A DNA stretch of 64,000 nucleotides. Source: Glebionis coronaria. Taxonomy: Eukaryota; Streptophyta; Magnoliopsida; Asterales; Asteraceae. This document shows positions 34,128 to 46,579 of the stretch, in pieces. The notes under the pieces were generated by a model, which had not been told where the DNA came from, searched no databases, and worked only from the letters and a program-made list of their open reading frames with translations. Numbering within the stretch: the stretch's first letter is position 1; the number at the start of each line of letters is the position of its first letter. The stretch is taken from positions 550,882,630-550,946,629 of the forward strand of contig CM046882.1 of the NCBI GenBank assembly GCA_025667525.1, in the 5' to 3' direction. Made by a program: the position numbers and the translations under genes.

Positions 34128-34719
34128 TGTTGGAGATTAATATTATTGATCTTTGACATATCAACAACAACCTGTTGTGAAAGGCTGCAACACCAGGAAG
34201 AACAAGAAAGAACAGGCCCCGAAAGCTACATAAAGCCTGTATACATACGGGTTGGGCCGCAGGCCAACAACCCAAAACCCTAGATAGTTTATACGGCAGT
34301 TAAGGAACGATTATTACATAAGAGGCACGACTGTTGGTTCTTCAGAACCATCACAACGCTTCATTAGGCACCGTTTCATACATTATATATACATTAGGAA
34401 TTCTGTAAATACATTCAACCTTTATTTTATATACATCAGATTACTTAGTAAAGGTTCGATCCCCTTTGATTCTTGTTCTTATTATTTTGATGATGTTCAG
34501 GATGTGTGCTTGATCAATTCGATCCTGAAACTCCCAATCAGACCTACGTAACATTGGTATCAGAGCCTAGGGATCAAGCATCACACCAATCATGGTTCAT
34601 TCATAAATCAAGGATTCTTCAAATCTGCGTTTCTTTTTAAAGAAGACGCAATCAAGAAACCAGAAAGATATTGGCCGCAGAAAATCCTTGAACCAACAAG
34701 GATAGAAGGAAGAAGATAT

Positions 34720-35013
34720 ATGGCTTACAAGGGATGTTTATTACATCATTATATGGAACAAACCATAGGCACCCACATCAATAAGGATGGAGGAAGACGA
34801 CAGAGTCTTGAGATGATGAACTTATGCGAGAATAGGATGTTCAAGAGGGGTAAGCATATTCTAGAAGATGATAAAGGCTGCAGAAAATTGATGAAGATTC
34901 AAGTGATGATGACGGCATTAACCCTGAAATTTGGTTCAAAAGAAACCAAAAAGTCACCAACACCAAGGATCAAAACCAAGAAGAATCAAGGAATAAGGAG
35001 ACACAAAGATTAA
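34720..35013 (+). CDS. Small ORF in TRIM internal region, unit 1
   Basis: A 97-codon frame, MAYKGCLLHHYMEQTIGTHI..., basic, ending RRHKD. It has no recognised domain. Comparing the three units, most differences change the amino acid (G/R, M/T, R/W, G/S, V/L, K/N, I/T, D/Y), so purifying selection is not evident. Probably a passenger frame. Confidence 0.25.
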   Translation: MAYKGCLLHHYMEQTIGTHINKDGGRRQSLEMMNLCENRMFKRGKHILEDDKGCRKLMKIQVMMTALTLKFGSKETKKSPTPRIKTKKNQGIRRHKD

Positions 35014-35621
35014 TAAGATTAAGGGGGAACGTTGGAGATTAATATTATTGATCTTTGACATATCAACAAAAACCTGTTGTGAAAGGCTGCAACACCAGGA
35101 AGAACAAGAAAGAACAGGCCCCGAAAGCTACATAAAGCCTATATACATACGGGTTGGGCCGCAGGCCAACAACCCAAAACCCTAGATAATTTAGACGGTC
35201 GTTAAGGAACGATTATTACATAAGAGGCACGACTGTTGGTTCTTCAAAACCATCACAACGCTTCATTAGGCACCGTTTCATATATTATATATAGATTAGG
35301 AATTCTGTAAATACATTCAACCTTTATTTTATATACATCAGATTACTTAGTAAAGGTTCGATCCCCTTTGATTCTTGTTCTTATTATTTTGATGATGTTC
35401 ATGATGTGTGCTTGATCAATTCGATCCTGAAACTCCAAATCAGACTTGCGTAACATTGGTATCAGAGCCTAGGGATCAAGCATCGCACCAATCATGGTTC
35501 ATTCATCAATCAAGGATTCTTCAAATCTGCGTTTCTTTTTAAAGAAGACGCAATCAAGAAATCAGAAAGATATTGGCCGCAGAAAATCCTTGAACCAACA
35601 AGGATAGAAGGAAGAAGATAT

Positions 35622-35918
35622 ATGGCTTACAAGGGATGTTTATTACATCATTATATGGAACAAACCATACGCACCCACATCAATAAGGATGGAGGAAGAC
35701 GACAGAGTCTTGAGACGATGAACTTGTGCGAGAATTGGATGTTCAAGAGGGGTAAGCATATTCTAGAAGATGATAAAAGCTGTAGAAAATTGATGAAGAT
35801 TCAATTGATGATGACGGCATTAACCCTGCTGAAATTTGGTTCAAAAGAAACCAAAAAGTCACCAACACCAAGGATCAAAACCAACAAGAATCAAGGAACA
35901 AGGAGACACAAATATTAA
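35622..35918 (+). CDS. Small ORF in TRIM internal region, unit 2
   Basis: The 98-codon counterpart of the unit-1 frame, with one extra Leu codon (TLLKF) and a final Tyr. Same reservations about function. Confidence 0.25.
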   Translation: MAYKGCLLHHYMEQTIRTHINKDGGRRQSLETMNLCENWMFKRGKHILEDDKSCRKLMKIQLMMTALTLLKFGSKETKKSPTPRIKTNKNQGTRRHKY

Positions 35919-36526
35919 TAAGATTAAGGGGGAATGTTGGAGATTAATATAATTGATCTTTGACGTATCAACAAAAACCTGTTGTGAAAGGCTGCAACAC
36001 CAAGAAGAACAAGAAATAATAGGCCCCGAAAGCTACATAAAGCCTGTATACATACGGGTTGGGCCGCAGGCCATCAACCTAAAACCCTAGATAATTTAGA
36101 CGGCAGTTAAAGAACGGTTATTACATAAGAGGCACGACTGTTGGTTCTTCAGAACCATCACAACGCTTCATTAGGCACCGTTTCATACATTATATATAGA
36201 TTAGGAATTCTGTAAATACATTCAACCTTTATTTTATATACATCAAATTACTTAGTAAAGGTTCGATCCCCTTTGATTCTTGTTCTTATTATTTTGATGA
36301 TGTTCATGATGTGTGCTTGATCAATTCGATCCTGAAACTCCCAATAAGACTTGCGTAACATTGGTATCAGAGCCAAGAGATCAAGCATCACACCAATCAT
36401 TGTTCATTCATCCATCAAGGATTCTTCAAATCTGCGTTTCTTTTTAAAGAAGACGCAATCAAGAAATCAGAAAGATATTGGCCGGAGAAAATCCTTGAAC
36501 CAACAAGGATAGAAGGAAGAAGATAT

Positions 36527-36823
36527 ATGGCTTACAAGGGATGTTTATTACATCATTATATGGAACAAACCATAGGCACCCACATCAATAAAGATGAAGG
36601 AAGACGACAGAGTCTTGAGACGATGAACTTGTGCGAGAATTGGATGTTCAAGAGGGGTAAGCATATTCTAGAAGATGATAAAGGCTATAGAAAATTGATG
36701 AAGATTCAATTGACGATGACGTCATTAACCCTGCTGAAATTTTGTTCAAAAGAAACCAAAAAGTCACCAACACCAAGGATCAAAACCAAGAAGAATCAAG
36801 GAACAAGGAGACACAAAGATTAA
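36527..36823 (+). CDS. Small ORF in TRIM internal region, unit 3
   Basis: The 98-codon counterpart, with E for G in the INKDEGRR segment and Tyr for Cys in KGYRKL. Same reservations about function. Confidence 0.25.
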   Translation: MAYKGCLLHHYMEQTIGTHINKDEGRRQSLETMNLCENWMFKRGKHILEDDKGYRKLMKIQLTMTSLTLLKFCSKETKKSPTPRIKTKKNQGTRRHKD

Positions 36824-37261
36824 TAAGATTAAGGGGGAATGTTGGAGATTAATATTATTGATCTTTGACATATAAAAAAAACCTGTTGTGAAAGGCTACA
36901 ACACCAGGAAGAACAAGAAAGAACAGGCCCTGAAAGCTACATAAAGCCTGTATACATATGGCTTGGGCCGCAGGCCAACAACCCAAAACCCTAGATAGTT
37001 TAGACGGCAGTTAAGGAACGGTTACATAAGAGGCACGACTGTTGGTTCTTCAGAACCATCACAACGCTTAATTAGGCACCGTTTCATACATTATATATAG
37101 ATTAGGAATTCTGTAAATAAATCCAACCTTTATTTTATATACATCAGATTACTTAGTAAAGGTTCGATCCCCTTTGATTCTTGTTCATATAATTTTGATG
37201 ATGTTCATGATGTGTGCTTGATCAATTCGATTCTGAAACTCCCAATCAGACCTGCGTAACA

Positions 37262-38640
37262 TTGTGGGTTAGGTACCAAATTTGGCCTCAGAGCTCTTGG
37301 TTATAGAACAAAATCATCATATATTGATGACCTGGAAATCACCTATATCAATAGATCATGTGGTTTATCAGGAAGGGTTCAAACCCATATACTTTTCTTG
37401 TTCTTCCCTAAATTAATTCCTGTCTTAATATATATGATCGTTCATGAGTAGTTTGGTCGTTAGTCGATCCTGGAAATCACCCATTGAAAACCTCTCAACA
37501 TTGGTATCAGAGCCTGAGAATCAAACTTCATGGTTCGATCATCATTCGGGAAAGAAGAAAGAAAAAAGGACAGAAAGAAAAAGACAGAAGGGAAGAAGGA
37601 AGAACATCAAAAAGAAAGGTTTTTTTTTTCAAATATATCTTATTTGGATTATGATAAGAAAAGATTTTTCAGATTTCTTATTTGGATTATGATAAGAAAA
37701 AGATTTTTCAAGATTTCTTATTTGGATTATGATAAGAAAAAGATTTTTCAAGATTTCTTATTTGGATTATGATAAGAAAAGAGAAGAAAACACAGAGGGC
37801 GCTAGATTAAAGATCTTATTTGGTTTATGATAAGAGAAGAATTCTTATTTGGTTTATGATAAGAAGAAGGAAAAATAAAAATTGGCAGTGGGAACAAAAG
37901 AAGAAAAAAATCAGATTTGGAAAAGAAAGAAGGCTGTGATTTTTTAAATCAAAGCAAGAAGAAACCATATGCAACAAACCTAAAAGCCATGACGATATCG
38001 AGATTGAAGATGGTCACTTTTGAAGAAGATATATCAGAAAGTATTCATCTTGATATATATGCACTTTGGCCAGGACGTGGGAGAATTCGCAGAATACCAA
38101 ATAAAACTTTGGTAAGGATTGTGCAAGGATTGACGCACAAGAAAAGAAGGTATGATTAGAGCCTTTCTGAATCATCTCAGAAGATGAAGGAGACTGAGAA
38201 AAAAATGGCAAACTGCATACATAGATATTGCAAGATTAGAAAGATCAAGAAAAAGAATGGACCATCTACATCAAGACTTCCAACCAATGAACCAATGAAG
38301 AATCAAACTTCTGATGAATTCAACAACAAAAGGAACGTCAAGATTAATTAGATTAGGGGAGAATGTTGGTAATTAATCTAATTAATCATTGACATATAAA
38401 ACAACAACCTGTTGTTTTGTTATGTTAAGGGCTACAAATCGACATACAGGAAGAGGCAACAGGCCTGGACATATTTTATAACAGAAGCTGCTGGCCTTTT
38501 AGGCCCATACACAAACCCTAGCAGTTATATATATATATATATAGTTATGTTGGAACACGACTTTTACTTTTACAGAACCGGTACCATTCATACCGATTCA
38601 CTATGTATATATAGTTTAGGAATTTGATAACTGGCTTTTA
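37262..38640 (+). mobile_element. Second TRIM-like element with truncated LTRs
   Basis: A partial 5' LTR ends CCTCTCAACA at 37500, followed by PBS TTGGTATCAGAGCC (37501-37514), a non-coding A/G-rich internal region, a purine tract GATTAGGGGAGAA (38351-38363) and a 3' LTR starting TGTTGGTAATTAAT at 38364. The 3' LTR shares motifs with the array LTRs (CAACAACCTGTTGT) but ends early, merging into gypsy-type sequence at about 38640. Confidence 0.65.
37639..37796. repeat. 40-bp tandem repeat, four units
   Basis: Units start CTTATTTGGATTATGATAAG at 37639, 37677, 37717 and 37757; two shorter variants (CTTATTTGGTTTATGATAAG) follow at 37815 and 37844. Confidence 0.9.
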
Positions 38641-40460
38641 CCTAGTAAGAAAATTATCGTTGTTCCAGTCTCTTCGAATTGATTACTGGTTTAAGTGCGA
38701 CTCAGCTGTCTTTGGTGGAAACAAATGTTGTGTCGTTGTAGTAAAATTAAAGGTGCAAAGACTTTAAAATAAAGGTAAATCTAAGTGAAAATAAATGACG
38801 AGAAATTAAAAGCGTGACGAAAAATTAAAGGGCACTTAAAGTAAATAACACAAACTTAAAACTATCCTAAAGGCAAACTTAAAACACAACTAAATTTTAA
38901 ACTAAGTCAAGGTTTAAAATAAATCTAACGCAAGTAAACTTAAAGTGAGACTAAGGAAAAAGGAGGGAAAAATAAAGCTTAAGAATTTAAAAACATAAAC
39001 TTGAAATAAACTAAAAACAACTCATTCGGAATAAACCTTCGTTCGGAATAATTACTCGTTCGGAATGTCACCTTCGTTCGGAATAATTCTTCTTCACTCG
39101 GAATATTTCTTCATGCGGAATAAAAGCTTTATCCGGAATATTAGCTCAAAAACCTTCATTCGGAATATGTCACTTATCCGGAACAAAGTCTTTATTCGGA
39201 ATATTGCCTTGATCCGGAATATAAGTTATTCCGAATGAACACCCCTTGATCCGGAATACAGATTATTCCGAATGAACACCCCTTGATCCGGAATACTGCT
39301 TGGTTCGGAATAAATTTCAAACCTTCATTCGGAATGTCTTGGGTTCGTCCAGAATATTACCTTTATTCGGAATATTTAGCTTTATTCGGAATAATCCACT
39401 GGTTCGGAATGTTGCTCTGATCCGGAATAACAAACTGATCCGGAATATGTCACTTATCCGGAATGATCGCTTGGTTCGGAATAATTACAACACCACCTTG
39501 ATCCGGAATAAACAGCTGATCCAGAATAATCAATAAAGTCCCTTCATTCAGAATGTTTATCTTTGATCCGGAATAACCTAGGAAAAACGGTAACGAAGAA
39601 CACGGACACAAAAATAACACGAATCTAGACAAAACTAATCAAATCAAACCAAAAGATTAAACAAAACTAACCACAAATGATCAACCAATGAATACCAATC
39701 AAACCAAACCAATAACACTAACAATAATAATCACAATATTCAAAACCCACTTAATCAATTTAATAAAAACTCAAGAACATGAACATAAACAATAAGCATA
39801 AAGATTAAAGATTAAACAAGAAAGGAAGATAAGAGATTAACAAGAAAATTAAAGATTCAATAACAATAAAAAGGAAACTTACTTGAAATTAAAGGAATTT
39901 AAGGTGCAAGACAATTAAGTAAATGACATGTAATAAAGTGCAAGGAAATGAAAATGGAAGAACTAATTGTCACTATTAGCCAACAAAATGAAATGAAATG
40001 AAATGAAAGCTATTTATAGGGGATTAGGGAGGTGCTTAGTGGAAGCTTCCTCCCCTCTTTCTTCTTTCTTTAATTATCCTTTAGTCCTCGTCTTCTTAAT
40101 TCTTCGACTTTTGACTTTGTCTCGGGATTAATAAACTCGTCTTGTAATTTCTTCAATAAATTAGACTTGAGTTCTTCGGCTTTTAGTAAACTTCCGTCTT
40201 TTGACTTTTTCTTCGATAAATCTTCAGAATTGGTCTTGGACTTCCGTTCTTTTTGCACTCTTGATTTATTGACTTCGTCTTTTGTCTTTTTCTTCGATAA
40301 AAGCCCGTGAATGCCCGTGTTTTCTCCGCTTTTCACATTTTCTTCCTAAATCACAACAAAAACACAAACCACGCATAATTCTGACATTTACGACATAAAA
40401 TACTCGTTTTGGCTTGGTTATTATTGTAGTTAAGTGGTAAAAAGAATGGGTGTTTACACA
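38641..40460 (-). repeat. Gypsy-type LTR (minus strand) containing the TTCGGAATA array
   Basis: On the minus strand the LTR appears to start TGTGTAAACACCC at 40460, right after a purine-rich tract GTAGGGGATTTGATAGG (40477-40461). A TATA box CCTATAAATAGC lies at about 40020-40009. The R/U5 part contains the array at 39021-39590. Near the end, CTGAGTCGCACTTAAACC also appears, diverged, at 46035-46055 on the plus strand, so a related LTR lies there. The exact end is not resolved. A basic minus-strand frame at 40336-40070 is low-complexity and not convincing. Confidence 0.5.
39021..39590. repeat. Array of about 29 TTCGGAATA/ATCCGGAATA motifs
   Basis: Motifs recur every 15-25 bases, mostly one orientation, alternating CATTCGGAAT, GTTCGGAAT and GATCCGGAAT; two are inverted (ATTCCGAATG at 39227 and 39265). 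Open frame VRN..FIRN..LIRN is the by-product of the motif. Confidence 0.9.
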
Positions 40461-42385
40461 CCTATCAAATCCCCTACACTTGACCATTGAAATGTCCTCA
40501 TGCAATGCATTAGTTACAAAGAACGTTTTACATTTTCCATCATAATTAATCCATATTGGCCTTTATTAAAGAGATAGAAAATTATAAACATTCAAAGGAA
40601 GAAAGTAAATAAAGAAATCAAAGACATACCTTAGGGTTTTGGAAATGTCATGAATGATCATCATCCTCAAGTTTTCACATTCTCCAAACCAAGCTTAAAA
40701 ACGAGATCATTGTTATTATAAGTTAGCAAACTAACACGAACTCATGTGGGCCAATTATTTACTTAGACTCCCTTATTCCTAGGTGTATCTCTTATATTTT
40801 ATTGTTGTATTGAATGATCACGGGGATGCATAGTTGACTTATTTCGATAGTTTATTAGGCTGAAAATAAAGTGGGACGATTTAATCAATAATTAGCTAAA
40901 GGACAAAATCTTTTAAAACTGCTTCTCGGGACCTCAAAAAGTTCATATCTTGGTATAACTCGCTTCACGATTCGAGACCTTTCTCGGACATATATTTGGC
41001 AGCGACTTCATACTTCAAATCTTGAGAGACGTTCATGAAATAATGGTCTTCTCTTCATAATAGGAATTTCTTCACTTGAGGTTTTGAGAGATTCTTCATA
41101 TTTGGACCACGACTTCTTCATTTTTCCCCAATCTTTATTTTGGACTTTGATATACAACGATCCACCTCCTTTTTGGACTTGGATCTATTTATCCTCATAC
41201 CTTGTTAGGGCCTTTTTGGATAGACTTCTCCATGATCTTTACGGGAGTTTTTTGCTTTTCGTCGTGTGTCTCGATCCTTCATATTGATTTTCGATAAATG
41301 ATTCTTCACATCGCTTGGGATCTTTAGCAACAAAATGTAGCCCTCATGCCTTGTTAGGACCTTTTTGGACTCTCCAATCTTCGCATCCCGCTTCAATAAG
41401 TTATGCCTTGGCTATGAACTCTAATCATTATCGAGCAACTTTTAAACGATCTTGGGCTAGAAGCTTCATACAACCTTATTTATTGCAGATAAATTTATTA
41501 GCCAGCGATGGGAGAATAGGCTTATAATTAACTCACATAAATTCACGAAAGAATACCAAACTTATAATTGACTCTATCATCTCTCGTTCTCCACAGTTTA
41601 AAATCTCAAGGAATGAGACTCGTGGATGCTTAGCCTATTAAATCAAAGTTTTGGGTTTTCGAGTCATCTATAGGATCTTGCAAATTCTTAGACTTTTTCA
41701 AGTTTAGAAATCGCATTTTAAAGTTCCCTTGATAAACGACTCTCTAGGATCAATTATAGGAACTTGCGAAAAGTTCTTGTTCTTAACCCGTGAGAGTTTA
41801 GACTTTCGCGTTTTAAATCTCCCTATATAAAAGCCTAGCAAAACTTGACTTAAACACGTTAAGGATACTAGCTAGAGTAAATTTAGATAAGTAAACTCGG
41901 GTTGAGTCAAAAGATTCACAACGTTTGAAAACTAAAACCACTTTATTAAAATTTATTCTAGTAAAGAAAGGAAATAACTATACAAAGGTAAAAACTAATA
42001 GGCCAAAATAGATAAAAAATTTTGAAAAATGTCGAAAAATTGATTTTCCGGTTAAAATGAGGACAAATACAAGGAAAATACCACTTAACTTCGATAGAAG
42101 TCCCCCCTACACTTGATATAAACATTGTCTTCAATGTTTAAGCATGTGGGAGTAAACTCCCCTACACTTAGGACATTGTGCACGTTGTTTAAATCTCGCT
42201 AAGGAAGAGACAACTAAAGAGATTCCTATTTTAATATTGAAAAATATAAAATAGTGAATCGAAAAGAGTTTAGGATAGAACCGGGAAGATGGGAACATGG
42301 AATCACGGGTCGTCAAAAATCATCAAGAGTGGATCATTGAGTGCTCGAATCCCTGAATAGAAGAAGAGAGGAAATAGCAAACACT
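40461..42385 (-). other. 3' non-coding remnant of a gypsy-type element
   Basis: The minus strand carries three copies of an ACATTG/GGACA...AAGTGTAGGGG signature (near 40495, 42115, 42165), like the sequence between pol and the 3' LTR of Athila/Tat-type elements. No pol domains are visible. Frames at 41084-41527 are unconvincing. Confidence 0.35.
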
Positions 42386-45125
42386 TGTTGGCTCAAAACG
42401 TTGATGTGGCAGAAACTCAAAAACGAAGAAAACATGAAGATTTTGTCTAAGCGTTGTCAAGAGCAATCTAAGCGTTGACGAGAGAAAATCCAAGGTTGAC
42501 AAAGCAAGCATTGTTATGTACAATCCAAGAATTGTCATGTACAATGTAACCATTGTTAGAAACGTAGACAAAGAAGCTTATGGAAGCTTCTATTTAGATA
42601 AACATGCAAGATATATTCTGCATAAGTTTATTTAAATAGAAGATTTACTTGTTTATTTGATTTTATCTCTTGTAAACCCTAATCCTTACACTATAAAAGG
42701 AACCAAGGGTCTTAGGTTTTATTCATAACTTTCACATACAATGTAAACCTAAAGCGTGTGTTGCACTAGACGTGAGATTAATGTATACACGTCTAGTGGT
42801 TGTTGATTATTAATATAATTAGCAACCCAATTGTTTTATTCATGTGTTATTGTACCTAAACACCTTGTTAATGGTTGTTGTTCTAATTCCGCTTTGATTA
42901 TGTTAATCATATGAACAATGATCATTCCTAGTAGCTTAAAGATCAAGAAACTTAGGTTTCCACAATTGGTATCAGAGCCTCGTGGCTCGTGATGCTAGGA
43001 CCAACAAGGTGTTCGTGTATGGTGAAAAGAAGAAAAATCCGTCTAGGGTTTTTCTGGACGTTTTTGTGTGCGCAGCAGTATTCAGAAGGCCATAACTTTT
43101 TATTGAACCGTTGGATCGCCACGAAATTTTTTGTGTATGTTCTACACACATATATCTAGATATCCACCGGAGTGATTATCGAGATCTATCCTCAAGAAAA
43201 GTTATTAAGTGTCAAAGTCACCAGGGGTCATATGCTGTTTTTTGTGAACAATAATAGTAAAAACGCGATTTCTCCTTCGTTAACCGTTGGATCGTCGTGA
43301 AATTCGATCTGTAGGTTCTTGACACTTGTGTCTAGGATCTCACAGAAGGGATCTTCGATCTGAGCTCTCATAAAGAAGATATTCGATGTCAAAGTTCACT
43401 GCAGTTTATGGTTTTCACATAAAATCATGATTTAGGGTTTATAAAACCCTAGATCTATTACCCGCTGACATGTGTTATTTAGACGCTGATAGATGTTGGT
43501 GTGACGCTAATAGATGTTGGTGTGACGCTGACAAGGCATGGATGAGACGCTGATGGCCAGGCGCTGACAGGTACAAAGTTGGCGCTGACAGGAATAAGTT
43601 AAGCGCTGTTGGGAAGCGCTGACACTTGTTGTCCGATATATACATTTTTAAACGCTAACAAGTGGTGTCTGATATTGGACAACACACAGTGTTGCTATCT
43701 TGGATACTGAAGGATATTGGACAACAAAAGGAATAGTTGCCGTTTGAGAAAATTGATACGTTTTTAGCACACAAAAAGGAGGAATTTACACGCTAAGGTA
43801 CATGGAATCTCCGTTTTCATATAGAATATCAAGTCGATATTTATGGCTCGGATATTTTTAATAGGGATTAATGATTTTAATGCGAGTTAGCAACTATTCG
43901 GGAGAATTTGATGGATATTTTAAACTATGTAATCGGGATAGCCTTGTGAAAGAGTTATCCGTTAAGGTCCTTTTACATATGGTATGAAGATGTTATTTCA
44001 TTAAATTCGTCATGAAGAGGTGTTGGCTTAAGGGGAAGAATTCTTATGGTAAGTTTGATGATTGAAGAAGATTTTCGCGAGTTTGTGTTTTATCATATCT
44101 TTAAATCATGGGATCCATCCATTGGTTTAAAGGTAACTTGTTTGTGCTTTAAATGCTTGGTGACGAAGACTTGTCATAACACTTGAAGGAGTTACATTAT
44201 CGTGCTCAGTGTCTCACAAAGGATGAGAATATTGACAAGGGATCGAGGTCTACTTATATTTAATCATCAGTATAAGTTCTTCATCACAAAGATAGTGCAA
44301 GACATAGAACACAAGGTTGGGTTATTCTACTTCTACATCAAGATTACTTTATTTATTTTTCTTCAAGATCATTACTTAGAGCTACATGTGGAGAATCTTC
44401 AAGATTGCATACATTGTTTACTTCCCTGTTGATGTGACAAAAAGGGGAAGACTTACATGCTACACTTTAGGGGAAGCAATTTGAAGATCATGTACAACTT
44501 ACAAGAGATACACATAGAGTTTTGCCGACATCAACTAGGGGAAGATTGTTGGGTCAAAAAGTTGATGTGGCAGAAACTCAAAAACGAAGAAAACATGAAG
44601 ATTTTGTCTAAACGTTGTCAAGAGCAATCTAAGCGTTGACAAGAGCAAATCCAAGGTTGACAAAGCAAGCATTGTTATGTACAATCCAAGCATTGTCATG
44701 TACATTGTAAGCATTGTTAGAAACGTAGACAAAGAAGCTTATGGATGCTTCTATTTAGATAAACATGCAAGATATATTCTGCATAAGTTTATTTAAATAG
44801 AAGATTTACTTGTTTATTTGATTTTATCTCTTGTAAACCCTAATCCTTACATTATAAAAGGAACCAAGGGTCTTAGGTTTTATTCATAACTTTCATATAC
44901 AATGTAAATCTAAAGCGTGTGTTGCACTAGACGTGGGATTAATGTATACACGTCTAGTGGTTGTTGATTATTAATATAATTAGCAACCCAATTGTTTTAT
45001 TCATGTGTTATTGTGCCTAAACACCTTGTTAATAGTTGTTGTTCTAATTCCGCTTTGATTATGTTAGTCATATGAAAAATGATCATTCTTAGTAGCTTAA
45101 AGATCCGGAATCTTAGGATTCATCA
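42386..45125 (+). mobile_element. Non-autonomous LTR retrotransposon (LARD-like)
   Basis: 5' LTR 42386-42964 (TGTTGGCTCAAAAC...CCACA), PBS TGGTATCAGAGCC 42967-42979, non-coding interior of about 1.58 kb, purine-rich AGGGGAAGAT before the 3' LTR, 3' LTR 44548-45125 with a diverged end. Both LTRs carry a TATAAAAGGAACC promoter motif (about 42696 and 44855). The interior has a GACGCTGA(T/C)A-type repeat (43465-43640) and no gag or pol. The flanks ACACT and ATTCC do not match, so no target duplication is seen. The LTR start and multiple GGGGAAG tracts suggest derivation from a copia family. Confidence 0.8.
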
Positions 45126-46559
45126 ATTCCGAACTTTGTCATTTCTCTAAATTTGTCACTTTTCTGAAATTGCATCTTTTTCTGAAATTTTCCTTTTTTT
45201 CTGAATTTAGTCATTTTTCCGAAAAAACAATTATTCCGAAAAATGTTCTGAAAAGATTTATTCCGAAGAAAGTTGTGAAAAAGTATTATTCCGAAGATTT
45301 TTCTGAAAAAGAATTATTCCGAAGATTTTTTTTCCTTTTTTCTGAAAATACTGTTTTTCCGAAATAACAAGTATTGCGAAGAAGTATTATTTCTGAAAAG
45401 TCCTGTAGCTCTTTTCCGAAGAAACGATTTTTCCGAAAAAAAAAACCTCTGAAATGAACTGTAGCAATTGCGAAATAAGGGACGTGTGTACTTGCTTGCT
45501 TAATCTCCCTTTGGCGCCAAAATAAGCAGCTAGCTTGCTAGCTTCCAGCAAGCTTGTTTATTTATTAGTATTGTTCCGTAATTGTTTAGTTTTATCCGAA
45601 AGTTTTTCCGATTTTAATTTTGAAAGTTACGTATTTTTAGTTGAATTTTTCGTCTAATTTTAAAATTAATATTTTTTCGTAAAGTTCAAGTTTAATTTTT
45701 TATTTAGTACCCGCTTTAGGTTTTGCCTCGTTTTGCTTTAAAGTACCATTTTAGTTTTATTCTCTCCTTTTTCATTTAGTAAACTTTATTTTCGAGTCGA
45801 TAGTCAATTTCGTCTTTTAGTTTTATTTTTATTAATTGTTTTGTTTAAATTTACGTTTTTATTATTCGTTTCGTTTCTTTTTAAAATAGTTTTATAATCC
45901 AATTTCTTTCATTTTTATTTAAGTAAGTTTTATTTTTAATTCGAAAAGTTTAGTTTATTTTTGTTATTTTCGCATTTACTTTTTACTTAGTTATAGATAA
46001 TCAACGACATTTTCTTTTTATTCACCAAGAACGACTGAGTCACACTTTTAACCGGAGATCAATTCGAATTGAATCGAGACGAACAAATTTTTATACTTGG
46101 TAAAACCTTGTATTAGTGCACTACCTACTAACTAACTTGAGAGGGAGAAGGAAAAGAAATCTCAAATTAGAAGCAAGTATTTGCTAAGTATGTTCAAAGA
46201 GTGTGTGTTGTCAACATCATAGTTCAATTGGTGGAATAAATGAAAAAAAGAAACATCCAAACCAATCAAAGATAATTAAAATGTCAAGGGGTTAAAATTT
46301 AGAATTTATGGAATCACCCATAATTAATTGTAAGTTTTAACCATGATCAACTCTTTAACAAATGTGTCAAAAAGAATTAGCGGGAAAGATAACGCACATA
46401 AGATTCATATTACACAAATATGAAATAACATACAAGGGAAATATTCGTACACACAATATGAATATTTAAAGTAAAAAATATGGAAAATAAACCACAAAGC
46501 ATAGACTACTCTAATAGTGATAATCTTCCAAGATTGCTTAAGTTTTATTGACTCAAACA
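45126..46559 (+). other. LTR-like region related to 38.6-40.5 kb, no gene
   Basis: 45126-45450 is rich in TTCCGAA/TTCTGAA motifs; a T-rich stretch follows, then a segment at 46035-46080 (CTGAGTCACACTTTTAACC, then ATCAATTCGAATTG) shared with the minus-strand LTR near 38.7 kb. The remainder shows no recognised gene. Confidence 0.4.
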
Positions 46560-46579
46560 ACTAAAGTACAAAATGTGCT

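Larger units (their letters stand above)
34128..37261 (+). mobile_element. Tandem TRIM array: four LTRs alternating with three internal regions
   Basis: LTRs (34128-34553, 35030-35455, 35935-36360, 36840-37261) are about 426 bases each, beginning TGTTGGAGATTAAT (the second starts CGTTGG) and ending GTAACA. After each of the first three comes a PBS TTGGTATCAGAGCC (34554, 35456, 36361) and an internal region of about 478 bases ending in GATTAAGGGGGAA. The period is about 905 bases. After the last LTR the PBS is absent (TTGTGGGTTAGG). The 5-base flanks (ACGCA, TTGTG) do not match, so the array is rearranged or truncated. Confidence 0.92.

Noticed and set aside
39021..39590. Regularly spaced repeat resembling a CRISPR array
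   Set aside because: Repeats are 9-10 bases, imperfect, with irregular 6-16-base spacers, in plant nuclear DNA inside an LTR-like region; no cas genes.
40070..40336. 88-codon Lys/Glu-rich minus-strand ORF
   Set aside because: Low-complexity (CTT/TTC-rich) sequence within the gypsy-type LTR between TATA box and LTR start; no recognised family.
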